The translations under genes and the position numbers were made by a program. Shown piece by piece: positions 21,490 through 31,274 of a stretch of 64,000 bases of DNA. Each line of letters starts with the position of its first letter. Positions within the stretch are counted from its first letter, which is position 1. Below the pieces are notes generated by a model, which ran no database searches, was not told the DNA's origin, and saw nothing but the letters and a program-made list of their open reading frames with translations. The stretch spans positions 294,236-358,235 of the forward strand of contig NW_005178559.1 of the NCBI RefSeq assembly GCF_000350225.1, read 5' to 3'. The DNA comes from Chondrus crispus. Lineage: Eukaryota; Rhodophyta; Florideophyceae; Gigartinales; Gigartinaceae.

Positions 21490-22312
21490 TACGCTTCGGC
21501 TTGAGCTACTTCGTCTGAGTGATGCCGAAAATGCAAATCGACACCTCCGGCGTGGATATCAATTAAAGGTCCCAAGACGTTGGAGACCATGGCTGAGAAC
21601 TCGATGTGCCACCCCGGACGGCCTGGCCTCCAGGGCGATTCCCACGTGAGCTCGCCATTCTTGCTCTTCTTCCAAAGAACAAATTCACCTGGAGCCTTCG
21701 TTTGAGATCTAATGCAGGCGTCTGCAGCTATGAGTGCTCCCTCACCCTCTGCGATAAGCGATTGATTGCCGACTGAGCCAGGTTCAAGTTTTCCGTAGTT
21801 TTGTCCTGCATCAGTGAAAGCACCCGTGTCAAAGTAAACCGATCCAGCGCTTTCGTAGGCGAACTCATTTTGGATGATTTGCTTAATGTAATCAATTACT
21901 TCGGGAGTGTACTCAGACGAGTCGCGTGTGAGAAAATCCGGTTGCTTGACGTTCAGGCTATCCATGTTCTCCATGAACTCGGTTTCAATTCATGAGCCAA
22001 TACTTCAAAAGATATATTGTGCTCGGTGGCTCTTTTGATAATCTTGTCATCGATGTCTGTGACATTCATTTGAACGATAAGGTCGTAACCAAAATAATCA
22101 CTCAAGATACGTGGAACAACATCAAAGCGGACATAATTGGAGGCATGCCCCACATGAGCAGAGTCATACACATCAGGGTCCCAAATGTACCAAGGGACCC
22201 TATTGCCGCCATCACGTGGTACAAATGGCTCTTTCTGGCCAGTAAAACTGTTGAGAACTCTCAAGCGGCTCTTGGACGAGTCGTCAGGTCCTTGCCATAG
22301 ATAGTAGCCTTA
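21490..22312 (-). pseudogene. cysteinyl-tRNA synthetase, N-terminal catalytic fragment
   Basis: Seen: minus-strand sequence 'RLRVLNSFTGQKEPFVPRDG', then WYIWDPDVYDSAHVGHASNY with the class I HIGH motif as HVGH, 'MNVTDIDDKIIKRATEHN', a frameshift near 21980, then 'PDFLTRDSSEYTPEVIDYIK', 'YESAGSVYFDTGAF' and 'PGWHIEFSAMVSNVLGPLID' ending at FRHHSDEVAQAEAY near 21490. Known: CysRS charges tRNA-Cys; the first zinc-ligand Cys lies in 'YxCGPTVYD', the second in 'WHIECS'. Here both positions are changed (W and F), and the KMSKS half, anticodon domain and C-terminus are missing. It is therefore a truncated, non-functional copy. Confidence 0.85.
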
Positions 22313-22413
22313 CTGTTGGTTCATGTTACGCAAGTGTGAAGAAGGCTGTGCGATGAAACGTCACTGCCCACTGATCTAAATCACCTCCCCATCGTTTCGC
22401 CCTCCCACTCGCC

Positions 22414-22512
22414 ATGTCCACCATCTACGACCAGTTCTCCCCCGACAACCTTTCCAAATCTGCCTGTCGTGACCACTACGGAACCTTCCTCGCCCTTGGC
22501 TCCCGCAGATAG
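22414..22512 (+). pseudogene. possible first-exon fragment of an unknown host gene
   Basis: Seen: ATG at 22414 opens a 32-codon frame, MSTIYDQFSPDNLSKSACRD and on, with clean coding-like composition, preceded by a pyrimidine-rich leader and ending where the sequence changes character (tcccgcag/atagtg). It resembles the N-terminal exon of a gene cut off at or near an exon boundary. The family is not recognised. It could be chance. Confidence 0.25.
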
Positions 22513-22891
22513 TGTACAGTCAAAAAAGGTAGTGTGTATTTGTAGCGGTGTGTCATCACAATACCATTGCACAAAGAGATGGGAAAATTGCGCAAATCCT
22601 GCTCTTCGCGCACCCATCCCGCTAGGGCGAGCTGGTAGAAAACTGGCAGAAAACCAAACAAATCTTGCAGGCGCGAGTCACGAACTACCGTTAGGCAGTC
22701 ATATAAAAAGGCATGAGTAGATGTCAAAGTAGAGCAAGTCGGGCCGCCCGGGTAAAGCGGTTATTCGGGGCAAGATCAGAAAGCAGGTGATAGCACCGAC
22801 CCGAGTCGGCAGTGAAGACGGAAAATTCGGGTGACGACGAGTAGATTATGTGTGCAATGACATATTTTGGTAGGCCATCGAGTACTCAAAC

Positions 22892-23224
22892 ATGGCGTTC
22901 GATGAACAGCGCATGGAGGATGAGCGGCGAGAGGATTCGGCTCTCCTGTCCGATTTGGAAGACGAAGGTGCTGGTGGTGGTCGGCAGGGAGAGAGGCATC
23001 GAGTAGGCGGGCCACGCGGTGGCTTATCAGCCGAGGAGGTACTGGCAGGATGGGGGGCATTTGAAAAAACTTGCTGGAACGATGGTCGTGATGAGCCTGG
23101 GGCGCAATTGTTGCGCTATATACGCCTGCTGCGAAGCGCGTTTCGAGCGAGGTCCGAATTCCACCCCCTCCCCTCCAAACTCCATCTAATTTATGGACTG
23201 AGACGCACGTTGCGTTCAGATTGA
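22892..23224 (+). CDS. hypothetical protein, 110 aa
   Basis: Seen: ATG-started frame with an acidic N-terminus (MAFDEQRMEDERREDSALLS), a Gly/Arg-rich centre and a helical C-terminal part (GAQLLRYIRLLRSAFRARSE). No domain recognised. Weak support: length and amphipathic sequence only. Non-coding GC-rich DNA remains possible. Confidence 0.25.
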   Translation: MAFDEQRMEDERREDSALLSDLEDEGAGGGRQGERHRVGGPRGGLSAEEVLAGWGAFEKTCWNDGRDEPGAQLLRYIRLLRSAFRARSEFHPLPSKLHLIYGLRRTLRSD

Positions 23225-23240
23225 GTGTACTACCACTGTG

Positions 23241-23668
23241 CTACGCAATGCGATTCCGTATGAAATGTGTGGGATAACTCCTCTCCGCCCTGGGTTGGGT
23301 GAGAGGCGGAGGCTTTAGCGAGGGAGCATGCGGCGCGGACGCGACGCGCCAATTGAACCGATCGGACGAGCTCGCGAAAAGGGAGTGGCTCACTGGCCGG
23401 TTACGCGCAGTCGCCCCGTGGTGCGTAAACGGGAGCGACCGGTAACGGGTTAGAAGCCAGCGCGCGCGGCGGACAACCGAAACGGACGTACGTAGGCGCA
23501 AAAGGGACGGGGGCGAGCTTGCCCCCGTTTACTGGTGGGGACGGGTGCCAGGTCTTAACCCCGCAGGGGGACGCCTCCGACACCTGTCCCAGTACAGTAG
23601 TACAGTACCTGCCGCCTAGTGCGTGCCGGGTACTGCACACAATTAAAAAACTAGCGCCATAATTGCTA
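23241..23668. other. no gene seen
   Basis: GC-rich, with only shadow frames. No repeats matched elsewhere in the window. Confidence 0.4.
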
Positions 23669-23890
23669 CTACCGCACGGACGCTGCTACTACACGTGTGC
23701 ACTACTGTACACGCGTGTTGCTTACAGACTACCGCACGGACGACACGTGTGCTAACGCGCACGCGTAACACGCGTAGACTACCGCTCGGACGACACGTGC
23801 ACTACTGTACACGTACGCCAGATTACGACCGCTCGGCATGCGCGCGCGCTCGCTACACGTGGGCACAGCCGCCCACGTGTATACCGTATA
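23669..23890. repeat. degenerate tandem repeats rich in ACGTG
   Basis: Seen: the block 'actaccgc.cggacg' starts at 23669, 23728 and 23778 and, more diverged, near 23825. The last three are followed by acacgtg-type cores. 'actactgtacacg' recurs at 23701 and 23801. Composition resembles the ACGTG-rich LTR segment at 5567-5770, but the unit is different. Confidence 0.65.
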
Positions 23891-23929
23891 CGGCCGTCCG
23901 ATGACCTCCGCGCGCTCGCGCCGGTCATT

Positions 23930-24180
23930 ATACTACAAAATGCACAATGCACTCATCTCGCACTCCAGGTTACATAGCATTCACGGAGGGCGGTATGAGT
24001 GCAGAACTGTCATATACTCATGCCGCTCTCTGGGTGCACTCCAAGTGCCACCAATAGGAAGTTTTGTGGCCAACAGCGGCAACAATTCGCGTTCACAGTG
24101 CACTCAAACATGCTAAAAATATCAAATTGCACTGTAGGTGCACTCAAAAAATCCATTTTTTCTAGGGAAAGAGCAAAGTG
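23930..24180. repeat. dispersed repeat with GTGCACTC motifs
   Basis: Seen: TGCACTC or its complement GAGTGCA occurs at least six times in 250 bases. A roughly 65-base part (about 24105-24165, 'atgctaaaaatatca' ... 'cactgtag.tgcactc') recurs at about 50936-51000. No coding. It looks like a small non-autonomous element. In both places it abuts a truncated host-gene fragment. Confidence 0.6.
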
Positions 24181-24182
24181 AG

Positions 24183-24553
24183 TGCAAGAGGGTTCAGGCG
24201 GACTTACATCGTGGTCTTCTTCCGTGAAATTGACGAAAGGCTTCGGGCGAAAGATGCCAGTGGAATTGATGAAATGGATAATGCTGGCGTCGTTGGGCAT
24301 GTTCCCAATGCGTTGGATGAGAGTTTTGGTGAAGTCGCCCCAGTTTGGCCAAGAGGACGAGGCAGACGTCGACCGCAACGTCCTTGGAGGAATGCTCTTG
24401 CAGAAGACGCTGACCGTCGACGGGACGGGCCTCACTGCGGGAAGCGAGGATGGAGGAGACGCCGCGACGCACAGCGAGACGGGCACAGATCACGTCAATG
24501 CCGGAGCTGCCGCCGATGGGGAGAGCGGTTTGGAGAGGGGTGGTGGGCTGCAT
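24183..24553 (-). pseudogene. short-chain dehydrogenase/reductase, first-exon fragment
   Basis: Seen: ATG at 24553 reads MQPTTPLQTALPIGGSSGID, then 'ICARLAVRRGVSSILASRSE'. After a one-base shift near 24360 it reads 'NWGDFTKTLIQRIGNMPNDA', IIHFINSTGIFRPKPFVNF and TEEDHD. Known: GGSSGI is the Rossmann dinucleotide-binding loop of SDR enzymes (TGxxxGIG), and the later 'N.tGi' corresponds to NNAG. The catalytic YxxxK half is absent. Directly after GAAGACCACGAT comes GTAAGT, a consensus 5' splice site, so the fragment ends as an exon would. Function would be NAD(P)-dependent oxidoreduction; the substrate is unknown. Confidence 0.65.
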
Positions 24554-24643
24554 TACTGGTCATGAGGCGGAGTGGTGAGTGGTAGAGATGAGTGAAGTGA
24601 GAGGTGTAGATGCATCGCGAGTGTGCGCGGACCGGTGAGGGGG

Positions 24644-24651
24644 TATTTATA
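24644..24651 (-). promoter_or_regulatory. TATA box of the SDR fragment
   Basis: TATAAATA on the minus strand, about 90 bases upstream of the ATG at 24553, followed by a C/T-rich leader. Position and sequence fit an RNA polymerase II core promoter. Confidence 0.55.
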
Positions 24652-24659
24652 CAGGGAGG

Positions 24660-25007
24660 AAATGGAGGAAGGGAGCGACGAGGGCGAGGGGAAGGGGAGA
24701 TGTGTGCATGATGGGAGCGAGGACGGGTTGAGATCCTTTCTCTCTGGGCCATGGGGAAACGAGGGAGGAGAGGAGTTCTTGTGAGGGTGGCCGAAAGAAG
24801 GCGGGGTAGGGGATGCTGTAGGAGGACGGAAGGAAACGGGACAGGGCAATTGATTGCGGAGTCAGGCGATTTTATTGAATGTGTGGCGCGCGTGAGAGTC
24901 ACGTGGCACTTGTCTCCTTACGCCGCCGTCCATGACCTACGCCGCACCATATTTCCCCTAAATTACTCTTGGGCGGCCTGAAATTGGGTCAGGTGATCAT
25001 CCGTTTG
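24660..25007. other. upstream region of the SDR fragment; no gene seen
   Basis: Purine-rich on the plus strand (pyrimidine-rich on the transcribed strand). Frames here are low-complexity. It probably contains the proximal promoter of the SDR gene copy. Confidence 0.4.
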
Positions 25008-25277
25008 TCATCGCAGCAGGTGCGAATTCCTCTTCGTATTAGCACGCTCTTCCTCGATTGTACTTGTTGTGATGCCTTCTTCATCAACTTCAAGTATCTG
25101 CAGTATTGTTGAACCGCTCTCACAATCATGCACTCTCAACGACACCAGCTCAGTGACCGCGCTCTCGACATCGGACAATTTCTCGCAAAGGAATGACTCC
25201 ATACTGCGTCGCTGCCCCTGCAGACACTGCAGTGCCCATTTAGCGAAGCGCGGACACGACTGTTGCGCTTTCTGCAA
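25008..25277 (-). CDS. hypothetical fragment, 89 aa
   Basis: Seen: minus-strand frame with 'CPRFAKWALQCLQGQRRSME' and 'LSDVESAVTELVSLRVHDCE', helical and acidic in character. No recognisable family. Its 5' side ends close to the palindrome at 25371-25412. Low support. Confidence 0.2.
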   Translation of the reverse strand: MQKAQQSCPRFAKWALQCLQGQRRSMESFLCEKLSDVESAVTELVSLRVHDCESGSTILQILEVDEEGITTSTIEEERANTKRNSHLLR

Positions 25278-25370
25278 ACGCGCTCAAACTGGCTTTCGCG
25301 GCAAAATTCTGATGCAAAAATGAATATCATTCCTGGCGAATATGAAAGCAGGTGGCTGAGGTGTGCACAC

Positions 25371-25412
25371 CTGCAAATTCCGACACAGCCATGGCTGTGT
25401 CGGAATTTGCAG
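25371..25412. repeat. perfect 42-bp palindrome
   Basis: Seen: 25371-25391 is the exact reverse complement of 25392-25412, with no spacer (centre CCATGG). It would extrude as a hairpin. It does not belong to a recognised element. Confidence 0.9.
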
Positions 25413-25509
25413 GGCACTTTGCGCAACTATCGAAATGAAATAATTTAGAGATGCTTCGATGTCCTAAGTACTGAGCCCACTTGGACTATTACTGTTGTGG
25501 AAAGGGTGT

Positions 25510-26542
25510 TGCAGTGCAATGTGCCTGGCAGGCCGCGAACACAGTCCGAAGGTCAAACAAAAAGAAAAAAACAGCAACAGAAACAACCACTGCCGATGGC
25601 ACGCGCTACGGAGCGTTCGAGACTCCCTTTCCCCTTGTGTGGGCTTGCGGCCCACGGTAGCTCAACTCCGACGGGGGGATAAGGAAAAATGCCCGGCCAG
25701 GGAGGATAATGGTGGTAGAGACTTGTGAAGTCTTGAGTGCTCGACGAGTTCGGGTTAGGCGTTGTCTACTGAAACGTGACCGCGGTTCGCCGGGTTGTAA
25801 GGCCAAAGCTCGTTGAGTGTCTTCGACTCCTTGAGTATACTTTAAGGTCTTCGACGGGGGCTCGATTAGCACTACTCGACGGGAACGTAACTATGTAGCA
25901 GCGCTACGACCAACGTGTTGCCCGATGGCAAAACACCGACACTAATGCGATGGCAATCGCAGTTGGTGGCACCAACACTGTCTTGTATGATAAGATCTTC
26001 GAAGGAGGCGTCGTTGCAACAGCCTTCCGACGGAACAGGACACTGTAGCAGCGCTACGACCAACGTGCAGCCCGATGGAAATCACACCAACACCGGATCG
26101 GTCGCGACCGACTCCAATGGAACCAACACAATTAAGGGAAAAATAGATGTGGAGATAGAAAATGATAGGAATTAGAGATAGAAAAGGTAAAACGATAAGG
26201 ATAGGGGACCCCGAGCAATAAAGGATGTCGTTAGCAGCGTAGAAGTGAAGCGCGTCGCGTGAACGGAAGCGGTCTTCGACGAAGGCGAGATCTAATTCTG
26301 GCAACTCGGGTTACCTTCACTCACTTGGATTGGTAACTAGACTATGCTATATAGCCCCGCCGGGGCGAGTAAAGTAGCTCCCGGCTCTAGATTCTAGATC
26401 TAATTTGTAAATAGAATTAAATAATTAAAATAATCGTGCGCATCGTTCCACACGTGTGTCCTCCAGCCCGGACCACAGTATCCAATTTTTTTCTTTCCTC
26501 ACTTCCTTTCACCCTCCTACCCGAGACGGGTATTGCACTACA
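25510..26542 (-). repeat. solo LTR, same family as elements X and Y
   Basis: Seen: minus-strand ends TGTAGTGCAAT and ATTGCACTGCA, length 1033 bp, with a 5-bp target duplication GGTGT at 25505-25509 and 26543-26547. The promoter block with TATATAGC near 26350 and the distal block (25610-25930) align with the LTR at 6583-7692. No internal region remains. Known: solo LTRs arise by recombination between the two LTRs of one element. Confidence 0.9.
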
Positions 26543-26547
26543 GGTGT

Positions 26548-27305
26548 ACGTCTACATGATATAATGCTATCACTGTAAACACTATTGCCCACACATTTGT
26601 TCTGTTATCTATGAGTTTATCCGTCGCCTCTTACAAGCCACTCTTACATGTGAGTATTGCCCCACTATATGTTCTCTCTCAATACTTAAGAACTGCATTG
26701 GAACCTCGATCGTGCGTTTTCGCGAACGATACGACCAAACCTTCGCACTTATACCGGCCTGGAGTGTTCTCTTGCCCTCCTTTGATTCTGTACTGCCCAG
26801 CATCTCTCTGCGGACTTCGAGCATACGGGGAAATACACCGGTGTAATACCTGTTGCCACTGTCCCGTATTGCAGCGTCCTTCTTGAAAAGAATATGTGAT
26901 AGCCGTTTGTCAGGGACCAGTATCTTTCGAACTCTTCAATTGCAGAGCTGGTTCCATATGGGGTCTATTCTTCTCTCGGACAAGTCTGTAGGACTTACAA
27001 GATGGGACCTGTACACTTGAAGGTGCCTTGGGTCTGGTCGGGCCCTCGGGTATCGTTGTAGAAGCGTAGCACGTTTCTTCACCTTAACGCAAATCAAATA
27101 TCGTCGGTTCTATTTCTCGAATCGGCGCGAAACTCGACGAATCTGGAGTTTCAGCCAGCCAGAGCAATATGGGAAAATTAAGGTCTTAACTCCAAATAAT
27201 TCGTGAGTTACGGCTAAATTCCGGTCGTAGAGCCCTGCACAGGTGAGGGGATAACATATCTGATTTCAGCCCTCTATCGCCACCAAAATGCACCCGCGAG
27301 TGCAT
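26548..27305. other. no gene seen
   Basis: Short frames without domains. No matches to other repeats in the window. Confidence 0.4.
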
Positions 27306-27690
27306 TTTGTAATGTTGCATTTAGGAGGTTGGGTCAAACCTGTTCCGTTCCCGGCTTAAAGTGCTCAAACCCCGGAAACTGCATTAAGTCTCTTCCCTCG
27401 TCTTAAACCCTTTACCCAAGAGCGCGTATCGCTATGGTGCGGACCGACCTTCACGGACCTAACAAGGCAGTCTTTATGGCCCGCACCTATCTTGATTTTG
27501 AGCCGCCAATTGCAGAATTGGACAGCCAGATTGAAGCCGCTTTGAGTGAGGGCAAAGACGTATCNNNNNNNNNNNNNNNNNNNNNNNNNNNNNNNNNNNN
27601 NNNNNNNNNNNNNNNNNNNNNNNNNNNNNNNNNNNNNNNNNNNNNNNNNNNNNNNNNNNNNNNNCTTAAATGCAACATTACATATATTAC
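27306..27690. repeat. inverted repeat pair flanking the sequence gap
   Basis: Seen: 'gtaatgttgcattta' near 27310-27325 is inverted just after the gap as 'taaatgcaacattac' (about 27667-27681). With the 100 Ns in between, a small inverted-repeat element that failed to assemble is plausible. The open frames crossing the Ns are artefacts. Confidence 0.5.
27565..27664. other. assembly gap (100 N)
   Basis: Exactly 100 undetermined bases, the conventional placeholder for a scaffold gap of unknown length. Features and distances crossing it are unreliable. Confidence 0.99.
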
Positions 27691-27984
27691 GCAATGCCAG
27701 AATTCTGCCAAACTGCAGACATTATTCTGGGTAGTAAAGCAGAGTCTGCCATTTCACAATTCTGCAAAGCAAGTTGCAGAAATGAGTTTACGCAGTACTA
27801 TGAAAGTTAATATTGCTTGAGTATTGCTCGCCCTTCCCAGTCGCCCTCCCAAACTCCCTCCCAACGCCCCTTCCCAAAAACCTTTCCCCGATCTCCTCGC
27901 TAACTTGCCGTGCTGCAAAACGGGCAATGAAACGCTTCAGGCCAACACTAAGCTCGTCTCCAGAAGGGGCGCGCGAACATTGGA

Positions 27985-28350
27985 AGGAGTGTCTTTGGCT
28001 CTGTAAAATGCGGGAGCAAGTTAGGCGAAGAGGGGAGGTGAGGGGAGAAAGAAACACAGTAGAATAGAAGGAGTGATTGGGAAGGGTGAATGGGGGTGTG
28101 AATTCATTGTGGTTTGTAGACTTGGTCGCGAAATGGAGACGCACGGGCAGGCGGTAGGGGAGAGAGGCGCGGTAGCGTCTTTGCATCTGTAAAATGTGGG
28201 AGAACGTGGGGTGAAGAGGGCAGAAGAGGGGAGAAAGAAACGGTTTTGAATCGAAAGAATGATTGGGAAGTGAGAAGACGGCTGCGAAGGATGGGGACGG
28301 GGTGTGAATACATTGGGGTTTGTAGAATTGGCAGTGAAATAGAGGCAGAG
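27985..28350. repeat. tandem duplication, ~188-bp unit
   Basis: Seen: the block 'ctgtaaaatg.gggag...', 'gaggggagaaagaaac', 'gattgggaag' and 'tgtgaat.cattg.ggtttgtag' occurs at about 27998-28125 and again at about 28188-28330 with moderate divergence. The two copies make a repetitive minus-strand frame (LPNHSF twice), which is a by-product and not evidence for a gene. Confidence 0.75.
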
Positions 28351-29147
28351 GCCAACTATCGGTTCGAATTGCCTTCTTGTCTACGTGTTCCAGTACAGTA
28401 GTATCCACGCCTGGTTGAAAGCAAGCTGTTCGTCGTGGCAGAGTTGCAAAATACCGGGCCTCCGCCGGCCTCTGCTCTCTTCCGCCATGCTCTCTCTCTT
28501 GCTTGTGGGTTGGATTCTTCGAGAAAGCCCCATCAGCGAGGTAAGCTCGTTAGATAGCATGAAGGGAAGAAATGGGAGGGGCGGAGAGCGGGGTAGATCT
28601 GGAAGAGGTGTGTGCGACGCGGGCGGGGGGGTTGTTGGCGGAGAAAGACGGGCGGGAATCTAGTCGTCCATGATGATGTTGCGGTGGGAGGGGAGTGGTT
28701 CGGCAGGGTAGGAGTGGTGAATGGAAGTGGTTGAGGGAGAGTGAAAAAGGAGGCGTTGTTCTTTCACGCTGCATTTTCCGGCGCTTTGTAGCCTCCGGAG
28801 ATACACCCGTCGCTTCACTAACTACCCACAATTCTGCGTTGTTTGTCACGCGGTGCTTCCAGAATTCAGCATTGCGTATTACAGGTTGTGACGTGTACGA
28901 GAAATTTGTCCCACGGCATTTTTCATTTGGCGTGCGTAAAATCCCTACTACTGTAGACCCTACGCATTAGTGCCCTGTGTGAATACTCAAAATACGGCAC
29001 TAATCTGGAGCGGCAGTGATCAGTTGAGTGAACCATTGCCATTCCAAAACTCCGTAATTAAAGTTTGCTGTTGTTTCCGACCCTCCCTCTCTTTTCTATC
29101 TTCCAAAAAGGCTCGTTTCGCAGACCTTAAATTCGATAAAGCATTGC
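28351..29147. other. no gene seen
   Basis: Mixed purine-rich and ordinary sequence beyond the C-terminus of the pogo-like gene. No terminal inverted repeat was recognised. Confidence 0.4.
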
Positions 29148-30999
29148 TCACATTGCACCCCACACCCAGACTCTCCAAAGGTCTAAAAACCTTGCCAAAT
29201 CCACTGCATTCGGTACGATCCGCCTCTCAATAATTTCACAATCATCGTGCTCCCCAAACCCATCCAGCATTCCTTCACCAGCAGCCTCTTCCAGTCGCTC
29301 TTTAGTATATTGTATGGAATCGCAAGCATCACTAATCGAAGCTTCTCTCACATGTTCATTAGTTTCAATCTTCACCCATTCCTGTACATATCTCCTATAG
29401 ATCTCCATATTTCTGTTGGACCTTCTCCTGACTCGAGATTCAGTCGCGATAGCAACATAACCATACTGTTACCATAGATTTATCAACCTCGTTTTCATTT
29501 CGACGAACCTTTCCATGTATATTGATAATATCTGCCCGAAAATGGGCCGGTAGGATCTGCGACTTTATCCAACGCCTGGCGATTGTGCGTTCAGACACTT
29601 CTTCTCATGTTCTTGCAACCATTTCCGAGACATCCAACATATGTGGATCGTGACCTTCATTAAAACCCTTCATTCCTGGCTTAAGCCTACAATCTATAGC
29701 CATCTTTTTGCGCTCCTCACGCGTCTCTAGGGTCATTATCATATCGCGGAGTAATGTGTGACGGTATCGAGCTTTCCAAGGCGTAATGACGCCCATATCC
29801 ATTGGTTGATGTAAGGAAGAACAGTTTGGGGGCAACGAAAAAATGCGTACCTGCTTCAGACCATCTGTGAGGTCGTCACCGTGCGACCCACAGTTATCCA
29901 TTACCAATGCCACCTTCCTCGACGTCGTTTTCCGAATAAATGGAAGAAAAACTCTATAAAACCACGCTCGAAAGGTTACTGTGTCTACCCACGCGTTTTT
30001 CTGCTGAAAGTACGGAACCGCGGGAGCACGAACCTTGAAGCATCGAAGCTGTTTTGCAGTGCAACTAATGTCCATGGGCAGTTTCTGTGTTCCCGTTGCA
30101 TTGGTACAAACAAACGCTGTCACTCTGTCTTTTCCTTTCACCGCCTTGACTCCTCTTAAGGACTTTTGATCCTCCCAGATACTTACGGACGTACGCTGCG
30201 GTAGTAGTTTGTAGAACAGGCCAGTTTCGACGATGTTATAGACGCAGTCGGCGTTGTAGTCACACAGATGGGACCGTAAGATGCCAATACCTTCTGAGAC
30301 GACACTTGCCCGAACCGGTCCTACCTACCCATGTAGTGCCACAGAGCGAAGCGCATGGGGTTTTCCGAAATTTTCAACCCAACCCCGAGATGCTGCAAAT
30401 TTTTCGAGAGCAGCGTGCTCTTTGACTTGACTTCCTTCTTTCAACATTTTTCCAGTATCATTAAAGCCCGTGTTTGGAGAACAGGTTGTGTCACGGGCAT
30501 TTTACGGCTCCAGCGAACCTGAGAAAATCAAGCAAGTACGCCTCAAGTTTTGGATAATGCGCCACATGCAGCGTTTTGGTACCAAACGTCGTCGTACTTT
30601 TTGTCAAATGACGTAGTAGTGAAGGAAGAGAGCCTTTAATGTTTCGGACAGTTCGTTCTGAAATGTTGAACTGACACATAACTGCGTGATTGGGATTCCC
30701 GAGCTGCAGTACATGTCCCACTTTAATTGTTTGTGCAATTGTGAGGCGCGTACGCCTTGCTTTGACGATCGTTTCGGGAATTATATTATGGTTTTCGTAT
30801 TGAGTGGGATTCTTGGTTGAGCCAGGAACAGTGAGGAGACGGGAGGTGACGACGTCGTATGTGAAACGTGGCACGACTCGTGTCTGCTACTCTTCGCGGC
30901 ACTAATCCGAGTGTGGAAGTAACAAAAGCGGCAGTCTTGCGCGTCCCCCTCTGTACAGAGTTTAACACCGATATAACGAACGGAAATGTGGACAGTCAA
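29148..30999 (-). pseudogene. pogo/Tigger-like transposase, copy 1
   Basis: Seen on the minus strand: a CENP-B-type helix-turn-helix 'RTRLTIAQTIKVGHVLQLG' with 'CQFNISERTVRNIKGSLPSL' (30874-30491); a Tc5-type second DNA-binding segment 'KFAASRGWVENFGKP' (about 30370); DDE core 'VTAFVCTNATGTQKLPMDI', 'QQKNAWVDTVTFRAWFYR', 'VALVMDNCGSHGDDL' and 'LPPNCSSLHQPMDMGVITPW' (30141-29605); then, after an in-frame TGA, 'SERTIARRWIKSQILPAHF' and an acidic C-terminus to 29148. This is the full pogo order (TcMar-pogo, DDE_1). In-frame stops and frameshifts near 30490, 30330 and 29600 kill it. Confidence 0.85.
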
Positions 31000-31274
31000 T
31001 CAGCGTACTGTGTTTGTTATATCAGGCTGTTCTTTGTACAATTTTGGGCTTCTCACAGCGTCATCCCCGGGGATGACGCGTTTCCGTAGGTCCCTAATGG
31101 TCACTCACTCCAAATGAGGAGCGCAGGCCCGCTCTTGCACCACCAAAAAGCTTAACACAGAGTATCGCTAGGCAGTAGTAAAGCACCATATAAAGTCTGG
31201 AATAGGCAGCGCATTACTGTTCCACATAAATTCCAGTATGCGAGGTCAAAACGTTCTCGCACCCATCATCCATT
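31000..31274. other. boundary between two divergent pogo-like copies
   Basis: Head-to-head intergenic segment between the minus-strand and plus-strand transposases. A short palindrome 'gcgtcatccccggggatgacgc' lies at about 31059-31080. Element ends are presumably here but were not resolved. Confidence 0.4.

Noticed and set aside
27365..27820. open frames spanning the N run
   Set aside because: They exist only because N codons were read through; the gap length is arbitrary.
27788..28408. 206-codon minus-strand repetitive protein
   Set aside because: Its internal repeat simply mirrors a 188-bp DNA tandem duplication; composition is not protein-like.
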